DNA of 64,000 bases from Morinoia aosen (Eukaryota > Arthropoda > Malacostraca > Amphipoda > Talitridae): positions 65,967,581 through 66,031,580 of the forward strand of contig CM059576.1 in NCBI GenBank assembly GCA_030386875.1, read 5' to 3'. Below the pieces are notes generated by a model, which was given only the letters and a program-made list of their open reading frames with translations, was not told the origin of the DNA and searched no databases. Shown here one piece after another: positions 33,153-43,729 of the stretch. The translations under genes and the position numbers were made by a program. How positions within the stretch are numbered: position 1 is the first letter of the stretch; every line of letters starts with the position of its first letter.

Positions 33153-36113
33153 CTATAGAGATGCAAAATGACGTGACACATTTACTCTAAATTCTTTTAC
33201 AGTTTTAGAGTTTTTGATATGCTGGGGAAGCTTGTTCCACAAAAAAGCTCCAGAAACTGAGAGAGCTTTTTGTCCCACGTTAGATGAACGGTAACTGACT
33301 AAAACATCATTCCTCCGATTTGGTTTTTTGTTTGGGATATTAGATGGAAAAAATTTTACCACCTCTGCATTACTTTGGGGGAGGTACAGAGAGGAGAACA
33401 CTCGTCGAGCTTTTTGGATCATGAATCTGTTCGGTATTGGGACCCAGTCGAGTTTTCTTAAAAGAGGGGTGACATGATCGTATTTATTGAAATTTCCTTT
33501 GCACACCACTTTGGCGGCGAAGTTGAGACATTTTTGCAACTCTTCCTGACGATATTGAGGTAAATTTCCCCATACAAGACTGCAGTAGTCCAGGCGCGAT
33601 AAAACTAAAGACTGAATCACTAATAATCTAGATTTTTCGTCAAGTGTGTTCTTAATGCGATGAAAGAACATTAAGGTTCCGTTTATTTTGTTGCACATAG
33701 TTTCGACGTGTGAATTGAAAGTCATATTTTTGTCAAACCAAACACCCAGATTTTTTACCGTCTCTACTGGTTCAATTGTATCGTCTCCAAATGTTAGCTT
33801 GAATGGTGGTAAATTTTTAGTCGCATTCTGTGATCCAAAAATAATGCATTGCGTTTTACTTGCGTTAAGTTTGAGGCCATTATGGTCATACCACAATTTC
33901 AGATTTCTCAGAAGGTTTTCAGCGTTGGCTTGTGTTTCTTTTAAATCCGCTGTTGAGCTTGTCATGGCAATTTGTACGTCATCAGCATACATTGAGATTT
34001 TTGTGTTTGCCGGCATGGTGGGGAAATCATTGATGAAAATTGAAAATAAGAGCGGGCCGATGATTGAACCTTGAGGAACGCCAAAATTATTTGGTATGAA
34101 TGAGGACATTTTGTTATTCAAGCACACTGCATGAGAGCGGTTTAGTAGGTAGCTTTCAAACCATTGAGTGTCAATTCTGAGGTTTGAAATTTTTTGTAGA
34201 AGTTTCTTATGCTCAACACTGTCGAAAGCTTTGGAGAGATCAAGCAATAATAAGAGAGTTAATTTTTTTTGGTCAATATCATTGTAAATTTTTTCTGTTA
34301 TGTTTAACAGGGCGTCCTGAGTACTGGTATTCCTTCTGTAAGCATATTGATTGCGATGCAGTAGATGTGACTCGTCTATGTAAGACGAGAGCTGGTTTGT
34401 TATTACTTTTTCTAATATTTTGGACATAACAGGCAGGAGACTGATTGGTCTGTAGTTTGACGCTGTGTCGATATCACCAGATTTATGTAATGGCTTAATA
34501 ATGGATCATTTCCATTGGTCGGGAAACTTGTTTGTGGCTATAGATGTATTTATTATCAAGCGAATGAGGGGTGCTGTGACAGGGAAGCTGTCTTTTATAT
34601 GTTGGAGGCTTATGCCATCATGTCCAGTCGCTTTGGTATTCTTTAGTGAGTATAAGATTTTTCGTATCTCTATGACGCTAACCGGCTTTGGTCTCCATTT
34701 GTTTCTACTATTTGGGGATGATACATCGCTCAGATTTGCCCCTGTAGATGTGTCTGAAACTGTCCTGGATACTTCATTGAAAACATCTTCGCCAACTTTT
34801 GAGAAGAAAGTATTAAAGTCATTAGCCATTTTTGAGGGGTTGTCAAAAAAGCTTTTGCACTCCGAGTTTTTATACTGAGCAACTTCTCTAATGATTTCCC
34901 AAGTTCTTTTTGGGTTTTGTTTTGCCGCCAAGAGTTCTTTGTGGAAGTAGTCCCGTTTTGCTTCCTTAACTTTTCTTCGTAGGATCTTCTCATGATCTTT
35001 ATATAATTTTCGACCCGTACTGTCTGATTTATTCAGTTTGTACTCACGCTGCAAATTTCTTTTAGCTCTGCTCAACTGTTTTATTTCCTCTGTTATCCAT
35101 TTAGAAATTCTTGGCTTAACTTTCTTCGTAGTGAAAGGTGCGCATTCGTTAAGAGCTGATACGGAATTTTCGTTGAAAAGCGAAACTTGTGAATTGACAT
35201 CATCGGTGTTTTCCATGCCTTGAAATTCACTCCATCTGTCTAATAGCTTTTCTTGAAATATTTCAGGGGAGTAGTGGTTTTTCATGCGATATGAAATGTA
35301 ACTAGATTTCTGATTCTCTTTTGCAATATTTATTTGGCATTCTACCGAATGGTGATCAGAAAAGGACGGTAAGATTTCTGTGCTGAGAACTGCTTGGGGA
35401 TTGTTTGTAATTGCTAGGTCAAGAAGAGTTTTGGAAGCGTTGGTAATTCGCGTTGGTTCTTGGACCATTTGAGAAAGATTAAGTCTGTGCAGCATCTTGC
35501 TTAGCTTATTGTTTTTATTTGTCAGATCTACGTTAAAATCTCCGAAAACATAGAAAGATTTTTTGGCTGCAGAGATTAATTTAAACGTATTTTCAATGAA
35601 ATCTAATGTTGGACGTAGAGATGCTGACGGATGTCTGTAAAGACTGCCGAAAATGAAAGACTTGTGTTTGTTTACCTGAACATTGAGCCAAACCATTTCT
35701 ATGTCTTCGCATTTTTCTTTTATCGGAAATAGGGATGTAGAGTAGACATCTTTGATGAAAATGCATGAACCGCTACCTCTATTACTCTTGACTCCGTCAT
35801 AACGGTACAATGTGTACCCGGCAATGCTGAGATATGAGCTTTCGACTCGTGAATCGAACCATGTTTCAGATACGCATAAAATATCGATATCGTTAGTGAT
35901 CAACATTACTCGTACGTCATCCATTTTACCATTGAGACTGCGAGCATTTATGTGTAATATTTTGATATTATTTATCTCAATAGGCAGATCTTTGGTGGAG
36001 TTATTGCATTTTTTAGGTCTAGCAGGGCATTTGGTATTCGTCTCTAGGTCTTTATAGACGCGTTTATTGTTTGTGATTTCAGCTTCAATTTCAATTTGTT
36101 TCCTGTTATTTAG
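33153..36113 (-). pseudogene. CR1/Jockey-type non-LTR ORF2 (endonuclease + RT) with one premature stop
   Basis: The frame reads on the minus strand from 36113 to a TAG at 33153, about 987 codons, broken only by a TGA at 34506-34508. Order: AP endonuclease (HINARSLNG near 35960, SETWFDS, FGDFNVD, SDHHS near 35355), then a reverse transcriptase (SNYRPISLL, NQYAYRRN, LLDLSKAFDSVEH, GVPQGSIIGPLLF, MYADDVQI). It ends without RNase H, as in the CR1/Jockey group. The TGA follows FPDQWK, just before the RT core. No ATG lies before the endonuclease: the frame is open back to a TGA at 36114-36116. The active-site YADD is intact. Confidence 0.85.
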
Positions 36114-36432
36114 TCACAAAATGGGGGAGGGAGCAACACGATTTTCATCACGCATTTTCAAGAGGGCGCTATAGTGGTCCTGTTTCCGGTGTATGTTTAC
36201 CGGAGGACAGTTTATCAGAGCATTTGATGTAGGGGAGATTGTCGTCTTCCAAATCCCATTGTCTCTTTCATCAAATATGTGAATTGGTGTTCTCGTCACA
36301 TTAGAAAGTATTTAGGGTATGAGGTCTCCAACTGCGTGATCGAAGACTTTTCTATCGATGTACTTATCGATGAGTTGTTCGAAACTGCCACTGTTCTTGT
36401 CAACGAATTTTGCATACTGGTCCTTGTTTAAT
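36114..36432 (-). pseudogene. remnant of ORF1 of the CR1/Jockey-type element
   Basis: Directly upstream of ORF2 and in the same frame is a 61-codon segment (with HIFDERDNGIWK and a terminal RVAPSPIL). A second short open segment (with SFEQLIDKYIDRKVFDHAV), ending near 36315, is separated by a frameshift. They look like the C-terminal end of the element's first ORF, 5'-truncated. Family motifs are too few for certainty. Confidence 0.4.
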
Positions 36433-36479
36433 ATTTTTATTTATGAATAATAATTACATCACTGCACCCTCCGCCCAAT

Positions 36480-36660
36480 ATTAAATCAATCTGTGGCCAA
36501 TATTGGCTGAGCCTATTTCCTTTCCCAGATCGATATTTTTATCTCCAATAAAGAATAAGAGAATATTATCCAGCACTGGACGCGGGAGCCAAGACCCGAA
36601 AGTAAACTATTCTAGTACGCGCACTTCGCAGGCTTATCCTGACAGTACTTGGCTTAAGAA
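36480..36660 (+). repeat. FB-3 family fragment
   Basis: Shares TCTGTGGCCAATATTGGCTGA and an AATATTATCCA(G/A)(C/T)ACTGGAC stretch with the right arm of the FB-3 foldback element at 44262-44390, in the same orientation. The terminal inverted repeat is not present. Confidence 0.6.
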
Positions 36661-36799
36661 TATGGAATGTCATTTTTCATGAATCATACCAGAATCAGAT
36701 TTTTCGAGGCTTCTATAACTTACTTATAAAAATTACACAAGGTTAAATCTTCGACTTCGTTTAAGAATATGGAATGTTATTTTCTATGAATTCTATAAT

Positions 36800-37550
36800 C
36801 AGGAAAACCACGACCGAACTTTTCCATCATCAGTATCAGCAGAAAAATACAGACATTGAGGGGACAATATCGAAGAGGAGCTCCTGCTGTGAAGAAATCT
36901 GCGACATCATGCATTGGAACTGAGGGAATTTATGCACCCAACATTTGGGGTCGTGACGTTTTGACGTGGATGGTATAGATGACCTCACTTCAGTCCCCGA
37001 ACTCGCCCGATCTCGCACCGGCCGCAGTGACGTCACTGGGCACATGCGCTGCTCCGTGCTGCACGCAGGGCTTATACCGCCACAGGCGGTGCATAAATAA
37101 TATTTTCTTGTCGATTATGAAGAACTAGCCCCTTGGAGAAAATGTTCAACGTTGAATGACAAATTTACTGAAGACCTGATCTACTTCTAGAATTTCAGCC
37201 TTAACTAAACTAAAAGTTATTGAAATTCATGTATCAAGAAGTGGTGAATAAATATAAATAGTTTAAAAACGAAGGAAGCACCAGGTATTGAAATCATATT
37301 TATTAAAGATTTCAGGGATTTTAAATTTAAAACAAGTCAATTTAACAAAACGTCCCGGAGACCAGCTCCATCTCCAGTTTACAGTCTGCAAAGTTGAAAT
37401 ATAGAATTTGATGTCTTTTTGTATTAAAAACATGGGCAAAATGACCTCTACAAGTTAATTAACAGCGAATAGGAATTATTGGCGCTCTTGAGTTCAGGTT
37501 TTTCTTTGGAAATGTGAAACGATCAATCGCACCATGTATCACTATTTCTA
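36800..37550 (+). repeat. repeat D, copy 1 (interrupted by FB-1A)
   Basis: Matches 45199-45957 along its length, for example GACCGAACTTTTCCATCATC, ACATTGAGGGGACAATATCG and GGAATTTATGCACCCAAC. Homology continues after the FB-1A insertion (39046 onward matches 45956 onward), so repeat D was the target. Short frames inside it are not supported as genes. Confidence 0.75.
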
Positions 37551-37561
37551 CACCTTTTTCA

Positions 37562-37703
37562 CTTCAAATTAATCTAAGTCAAGTTCAATTTAATCCAAGT
37601 CAAGTTCAAATTTATCCAAGTCAAGTTCAAATTAATCCGAGTCAAGTTCAAATAAATCCAAGTCAAGTTCAAATTAATCCAAGTCAAGTTCAAATTAATC
37701 CAA
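37562..37703 (+). repeat. 21-bp tandem array, FB-1A left arm
   Basis: About 6.7 copies of a unit containing CCAAGTCAAGTTCAA. Because 21 is a multiple of three the array stays open in several frames, which explains the repetitive accidental peptides. Confidence 0.92.
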
Positions 37704-38103
37704 CCCTCAGTTGAGTTAAAAAATGACACAATAATTTGTTAATTTGAGTTTTTTGTGTTAAATATGTATCTATTAGATGTTATAAGCAAGACTGGTTTCG
37801 AGGATTTATTACACTCATAGGTATTTATATACGTGAAATTCCACTTCATCACATCTATGAAATCATATAGATGCAAATACAAAAAGTTATCATTGACCGA
37901 TATGTAGGCCTAGATTTAATCTTTAAAAGAAATATACAAATGCGATTCACTGAGTATTAATGTACGATTCCGTTTGATTCAATTTATACATGTACATTAC
38001 TACCCAGATACATTCTTGCATAAGCAATATAAATGTTGCCATTCAATCTAATTCCGTGTTAGTCATTGTGAAGAAATGTTGGATCCACTTACAATATAAT
38101 GAA

Positions 38104-38378
38104 GGCATCTACGCATGCTTTATTTCCAATCAAACCTGATACATATCACCTTGTACATTGGTTTTTCAAATGCCTTATAACTAACGCTAGGACGCCATGA
38201 CGCTTTCCCCCGGTCAAGACCGGTACCCATTTCAGACACCTGGGTAGAGTGGGGTATTGTGCTTGGAATTTTTCTCCTATACCCAACAGAGAAAATCGCC
38301 ACCGCCAGCGCCGAGTTTCGAACCCGGGTCTCTACCGCACGGCGGCAGAACCTCTAGCACATGGCCATCGCGAGCACA
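38104..38378 (-). mobile_element. tRNA-derived SINE, copy 2 (inside FB-1A)
   Basis: Minus-strand SINE related to copies 1 and 3; box B region GGGTTCGAAACTCGG near 38314-38330 and a head ending near 38377. More diverged than the other two. FB-1 copy B lacks it at the matching place (about 41958-41985), so the insertion boundaries are bracketed. Flanking ACAATA-type sequences look like a short target duplication. Confidence 0.75.
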
Positions 38379-38761
38379 ATACACAATACACAATAATAAT
38401 ACAAGAAATCATGTTTCTAACTTAATACGGATTTTATTTGTGTGTGTTCAAAATTCAATGTATAATTCTTTCAAGGCTTAAATATTCATAAAATGATTAT
38501 TATAAAAGTTATTGAAGTCTTAAAAGTATTATATATTGAATTGTAAATAAATATTGAATTGATTGAATCTACATATCGTCCAATGATAATATTTTGTACA
38601 TGCATGTATTTGATTTCATACATGTGGTTAAGTGGAACTTCACGTATAAAATATCTATGAGTGTAAATGAATCCTCGAAACCAGTCTTGGTTATCACATC
38701 CAATAGATTTAACACAAAAAACTTATATTAACAAATTATTTTGTCATTTTTTAACTCAACT

Positions 38762-39030
38762 GAGGGTTGGATTAATTTGAACTTGACTTGGATTAATTTG
38801 AACTTGGCTCGGATTAAATTGAACTTGACTTGGATTAAATTGAACTTGACTCGGATTAAATTGAACTTGACTCGGATTAAATTGAACTTGACTCGGATTA
38901 AATTGAACTTGACTCGGATTAAATTGAACTTGACTTGGATTAAATTGAACTTGACTCGGATTAAATTGAACTTGACTCGGATTAAATTGAACTTGACTTG
39001 GATTAAATTGAACTTGACTTTGATCAGTTT
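38762..39030 (-). repeat. 21-bp tandem array, FB-1A right arm
   Basis: About 13 copies of the inverted 21-bp unit (GAACTTGACT(T/C)GGATTAAATT on the plus strand). Frames through it on either strand are spurious. Confidence 0.92.
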
Positions 39031-39047
39031 GAAGTGAAAAAGGTGTA

Positions 39048-39950
39048 GTTTTGTTATGACTGCATTTTTCATTACAGGTTAAGTTCTCAGTAAAATTGGC
39101 ATGCACCAAAAGAGTTTGAGTGTAACGCATCCAACCACTTTTAATGATAGTTTATTTAAATTATTATTTTTGAATCGCCATGTGCGAATGTATCCTCTAC
39201 GTAGAGGAGGGAAGAAGGAGAAAAAACAGTGAGGTCCCTCCGACCAGCAGTTGACCGTGTGAGTATCGGGACTACTGCTTGACGGTTATAACCGCATTTG
39301 ATTATTGGTTTTTCAACTTTGAATTTAATTAACTTTCATTCTTTAGTTTATCTCCCAACGTGCAATGAGTGTTGAAACTTGTGGTATTATTTGAATTCAT
39401 AGATATTCAAATTCATATTCGTCTTATTAAGGGATCATTACAGAATAATATTCAATTGCAAGTTTTTGAACTTATTTGAAAAAACATTTTATGCATGAAA
39501 TTTTATTTTTTTTCAAATTCCATCTTTCGTATCTGTGGAGAATGAAATTTCTTCCATCGAGGGTAACAAAAGTAAACACAAGTGTTTTCCAGAGTGTTCA
39601 TTTGCTCCATAAAGTTTGTGGTAATGATTTGAGGTGACTTCGAATTTATTGTGATATCGAACTTATCAAAACCCATCGCAGTTTATTCTATGTATAAATA
39701 TTGAATTATCTCTCCTTATTTATTGAGCCGACCAAAATTAACCAACAATATGTCAGTAGTAATCAGCATCAGATCATTATTTATGCAACATTATTCATCC
39801 TACAAGCAATAATCCTTCAGCCAATACCCACCACAAGCGCACACGCCCACCAACAATAACAGCAACAAAATATAACAGCAAGAACAATACCATTTAATGA
39901 AGCCTGAAATATCAATTGAAGTTAGCCATCGAACAAGCAAAACAACAGCA
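39048..39950. other. end of repeat D / FB-2-like sequence, then no recognised feature
   Basis: The first ~80 bases resemble 45958-46020 and the FB-2 arm (a TTCTCAGTAAAA stretch is shared with 62010 inverted). The remainder is AT-rich with no supported gene. Confidence 0.45.
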
Positions 39951-39952
39951 AC

Positions 39953-40230
39953 GTGCTCTCCGTGGCACAGCGGTTAAGGGATTGGACTTGTATGCTGGAA
40001 GTCGCGGGTTCGTTCCCAGCGCTGGCGCGGAGATTTTCCCCGTTGGGTATAAGGGAAAGCTCAAGCACAATACCCCACTCAACCCAGGTGTCGGAAATGG
40101 GTACCGGCTTTACGGGGAACCGTCATGGTGTCCTATATATAGGGTTAGTTATAAGACATTTGAAAAACCAATGCTAAGATCATATGTATCAGGCTTGATT
40201 GGAAATAAAGCATCCCAAAGATGCCGATGT
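39953..40230 (+). mobile_element. tRNA-derived SINE, copy 3
   Basis: Plus-strand copy with box A GTGGCACAGCGGTTAAGG (39962-39979) and box B GGTTCGTTCCC (about 40007-40017). The body closely matches copy 1. It is followed by a short GATGTTAACC-type tandem tail (40225-40250). Frames across it are not genes. Confidence 0.82.
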
Positions 40231-40250
40231 TAACCGATGTTAACCGATAT

Positions 40251-41029
40251 TGGCTGAACTTTGAGGGTTCACGCAGAGCGTCTATTTTTATTTCGAGTAT
40301 ATATGATTTAATAATATTCTATGTGTACTAGGTTGCATTGAGGTTGCATTAGAAGGGGACTGATTCAAGTTAGTGGAGTGTACGGTGATGTGTGTGACTT
40401 TATCAATGGTGTGTGGTAGTATTGGTGATAAATGTTGAGGTAGTTGAGGTATATGGCAAAATCCCTGTGTAAAACAGCTGTAAAATACAATATAATCTGT
40501 AAAGATAATATAAAACGAACTTTTCGTTCAGTTGTTAGGGTAAATTTTGTATTATTCTACTTGTAGGAGATGCAGACCGAGCCTTGCAGACAGCGAGAAG
40601 TAGACTACAGTGAAATGAACTACTTATATGAAATGATTTATTCTAATTATAGATCTATTCAATATTGGAGGCTGATTGAAGACATGAGAATTGGAGAAAT
40701 AAGTAATATTTTCCCAATTGTTTGTCCATGTGTTGGATTCTGACCTTGGAATACTTGAATTTCGAACCATTGAAAAACAGTTTTGTCACCGCAGAGTTTT
40801 TGAACATATCATTGAATGATAAATGTCGTAATTTTTTAATTCTTCTACAATAAATGTTAATAATGATGTATAAAATATACTTATTCATTAATATTTATTG
40901 TTTTCATTCAGACATCAAGTTTATTAAGAAAAATGAATATTATTGAAATTTATTTGTACTGTCATTTTCCTATTTTTTAAACACCCACGAAAATTGCGAT
41001 GTTGCTAAGGTGTTGAGTTCAAGTACCAA
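40251..41029. other. no gene recognised
   Basis: AT-rich sequence without a supported frame or repeat. Confidence 0.5.
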
Positions 41030-41165
41030 ATGTTATTCAAGTTTTACAGCCTACGGGCGAAGAATATATAGAGAACAAGGTCCGGACTAAGCGTGCGAGG
41101 TGTGCACGTGAACATAGTTCAGTTCTGACTATTGGCTGCTCTATCCAGTGTCGGATGATATCCCC
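41030..41165 (+). repeat. FB-3 family fragment (left end)
   Basis: Starts with AGTTTTACAGCCTACGGG, close to the FB-3 terminus, and continues with diverged matches to the left arm (43730-43865) before ending near a G/C-richer stretch that leads into the 26-bp satellite. Confidence 0.5.
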
Positions 41166-41246
41166 TCAGTGGAGTGACTCTACGCGGTACCTGCCGTGCT
41201 GCTGTGGCTGCAACTGCGCCAGCGCGTGTTGTTGTACGGGGCCAGA

Positions 41247-41312
41247 CGTACTGGAGAGACTGGTGTTCTGCCGTACTGGAGAGACTGGTGTTCTGCCGTA
41301 CTGGAGAGACTA
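41247..41312 (+). repeat. 26-bp satellite, portion left of FB-1B
   Basis: About 2.5 units containing GTACTGGAGAGACT. The unit matches the array at 42499 onward; FB-1B sits between them. Confidence 0.85.
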
Positions 41313-41337
41313 CACCTTCTTCACTTCAAATTAATCT

Positions 41338-41590
41338 AGGGTCAAGTTCAATTTAATCCAAGTCAAGTTCAATTTAATCCAAGTCAAGTTCAATTTAATC
41401 CAAGTCAAGTTCAATTGAATCCAAGTCAAGTTCAATTTAATCCGAGTCAAGTTCAAATTAATCCGAGTCAAGTTCAAATTAATCCAAGTCAAGTTCAATT
41501 TAATCCAAGTCAAGTTCAAATTAATCCGAGTCAAGTTCAAATTAATCCGAGTCAAGTTCAAATTAATCCAAGTCAAGTTCAAATTAATCC
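41338..41590 (+). repeat. 21-bp tandem array, FB-1B left arm
   Basis: Twelve copies of the FB-1 21-bp unit; variants CCAAG and CCGAG alternate irregularly. Confidence 0.92.
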
Positions 41591-42361
41591 AACCCTTAGT
41601 TGAGTTAAAAATGACGTGATAATTTGTTAATATGAGTTTTTTGTTAAATATGTATCTATTGGATGTGATGAGCAAAACTGGTTTCGAGGATTTATTTACA
41701 CTCATAGATATTTCTACTCGTGAAATTCCCCTTTATCACATTTATGAAATCAAATACATGCAAGTACAAAATATTATCATTGGACGATATGTAGATTTAA
41801 TCTTTAAAAGAAATGTACAAGTGCAATTCACTGAGTACTACTTTCAAGACTTAAATATTCATAAAATGATTATTATAAAAGTTATTGAAGTCTTAAAAGT
41901 ATTATATATTGATTTGTGAACACACACAAATAAAATCAGTATTAAGTTAGAAACATTGTTTCTTGTATTATTATTGTGTATTGTAAGTGGATCCTATATT
42001 TCTTCACATTGACTAACACGGAATTGGAATGGATGGCAACATTTATATTGCTAATACAAGGATGTATCTGGGTAGTAATGAACAAATATAAATTGTAATC
42101 AAACGGAATCGTCCATTAGTACTCAGTGAATCGCACTTGTAAATTTCTTTGAAAGATTAAATTTACAAATCGTTCAATGATAATATTTTGTACTTGCATG
42201 TATTTGATTTCATATATGTGATGAAGTGGAATTTCACGTGTATAAATATCTATGAGTGTAAATAAATCCTCGAAACCAGTTTTGCTCATCACATCCAATA
42301 GATACATATTTAACAAAAAACTCATATTAACAAATTATTACGTCATTTTTAACTCAACTAA

Positions 42362-42482
42362 GGGTTGGATTAATTTGAACTTGACTTGGATTAATTTGAA
42401 CTTGACTCGGATTAAATTGAACTTGACTCGAATGAAATCGAACTTGACTTGGAATAAATTGAACTTGACTTAGATTAATTTG
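42362..42482 (-). repeat. 21-bp tandem array, FB-1B right arm
   Basis: About 5.7 inverted copies; two units carry point changes. Array length differs from the left arm (12 units), as expected if the arrays change length independently. Confidence 0.9.
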
Positions 42483-42498
42483 AAGTGAAAAAGGTGTA

Positions 42499-43260
42499 GT
42501 GTGTCTGACGAACTAGAGAGACTAGTGTGTCTGACGTACTGGAGAGACTAGTGTGTCTGACGTACTGGAGAGACTAGTGTGTCTGACGTACTGGAGAGAC
42601 TAGTGTGTCTGACGTACTGGAGAGACTAGTGTGTCTGACGTACTGGAGAGACTAGTGTGTCTGAAATACTGGAGATACTAGTGTGTCTGACGTACTGGAG
42701 AGACTAGTGTGTCTGACGTACTGGAGAGACTAGTGTGTCTGACGTACTGGAGAGACTAGTGTGTCTGACGTACTGGAGAGAATAGTGTGTCTGATGTACT
42801 GGAGAGACTAGTGTGTCTGACGTACTGGAGAGACTAGTGTGTCTGACGTACTGGAGAGACTAGTGTGTCTGACGTACTGGAGAGACTAGTGTGTCTGAAG
42901 TACTGGAGAGACTAGTGTGTTTGACGTACTGGAGAGACTAGTGTGTCTGACATACAACAGAACCTAGTATATCCGACGTACAAGAGAAACCAGTATGTCT
43001 GACATACAAGAGAACCTAGTATATCCGACGTACAAGAGAAACCAGTATGTCTGACATACAAGAGAACCTAGTATATCCGACGTACATGAGAAACCAGTAT
43101 GTCTGGCATACTAGAGAAACCAGTATATCCGACGTACAAGAGAAACCAGTATGTCTGACATACTAGGGAAACTAGTATATCCGACGTACAAGAGAAACCA
43201 GTATGTCTGATATACAAGAGAAACTAGTATGTCTGACATACTAGAGAAACTAGTATGTCG
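42499..43260 (+). repeat. 26-bp satellite: monomeric block then 52-bp dimeric block
   Basis: From 42499 to about 42953, about 17 near-identical 26-bp units contain GACGTACTGGAGAGACTAGTG. From about 42955 to 43260 the units alternate between a form with ATATCCGACGTACAAGAG and one with ATGTCTGACATACAAGAG, a 52-bp higher-order repeat. This is not CRISPR: there are no unique spacers. Confidence 0.9.
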
Positions 43261-43333
43261 GCGTCCGTTGGCGGAAGAAAATTACCGCGACGCCCTGCGG
43301 CGCGGTGTACAGCAGTCAACACAGAGAAAGTAA

Positions 43334-43570
43334 TAGCTAGTGACAGTAGCTAGTTAGATGGCTAGTTACACGCAGTAGTCACTAGACACAGGCTAGTGAC
43401 AGTAGCTAGTTTGATGGCTAGTTACACGCAGTTGTCACTAGACACATGCTAATGATAGTAGCTAGTTTGATAGCTAGTTACACACAGTAGTCACTAGACA
43501 CCGGCTAGTGACAGTAGCTAGTTTGATGGCTAGTTACACGCAGTAGTCACTAGACACCAGCCAGTGAAAA
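43334..43570 (+). repeat. 57-bp tandem array (about 4 units)
   Basis: Units begin near 43334, 43391, 43448 and 43505 and contain GACAGTAGCTAGTTTGATGG and GTAGTCACTAGACAC. CTAG is frequent here as it is in the adjacent 26-bp satellite. Confidence 0.88.
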
Positions 43571-43729
43571 ACTGAAACAGTTAATGTACGTTTTTCATCT
43601 TCAATTTAATGTTCTAGTTCGTTGTTTAAAAAAAACTTCGTCCGTATTATAGCGAAATTATTTGTACATATATAATGATGCATATTGAAAGAATGGGTAC
43701 TTGACACTTTGCTAAAAATGCTGCACTAG

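Larger units (their letters stand above)
37551..39045. mobile_element. FB-1 foldback element, copy A (contains a SINE)
   Basis: Termini CACCTTTTTCACTTCAAA (37551) and its complement (ending 39045) are flanked by TA on both sides (37549-37550 and 39046-39047). Long inverted arms of roughly 450-550 bp each begin with 21-bp tandem arrays (about 7 units left, 13 right) and continue into matching unique sequence. The arms pair with each other and with copy B. The centre carries SINE copy 2. No transposase; the reading frames through the arrays follow from the 21-bp period. The related repeat D copy at 45956-45957 shows a single TA, confirming the insertion boundaries. TA duplication suggests mobilisation by a Tc1/mariner-type transposase (inference). 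Confidence 0.8.
41313..42496. mobile_element. FB-1 foldback element, copy B
   Basis: 1184 bp, flanked by TA (41311-41312 and 42497-42498). Left terminus CACCTTCTTCACTTCAAATT, right terminus its near complement. Each arm is a 21-bp array (12 units left, about 6 right) followed by a long unique inverted segment, shown by near-identical peptides encoded on opposite strands at 41632 and 42325. Removing the element with one TA restores the consensus of the 26-bp satellite in which it sits, so the target site is certain. No transposase. Confidence 0.87.

Noticed and set aside
17708-40230. tRNA genes suggested by box A and box B
   Set aside because: The tRNA-like head lacks a matching acceptor stem and is fused to a shared non-tRNA body in three copies, so it is a SINE.
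37514-42473. Repetitive peptides with heptad-like NPSQVQF or RIKLNLT units as possible proteins
   Set aside because: They come from the 21-bp arrays, which stay open in several frames on both strands; both strands give equally long frames and no other coding signal is present.
42499-43260. CRISPR-like array
   Set aside because: Units are contiguous with no unique spacers, the context is eukaryotic, and no Cas-like gene is near.
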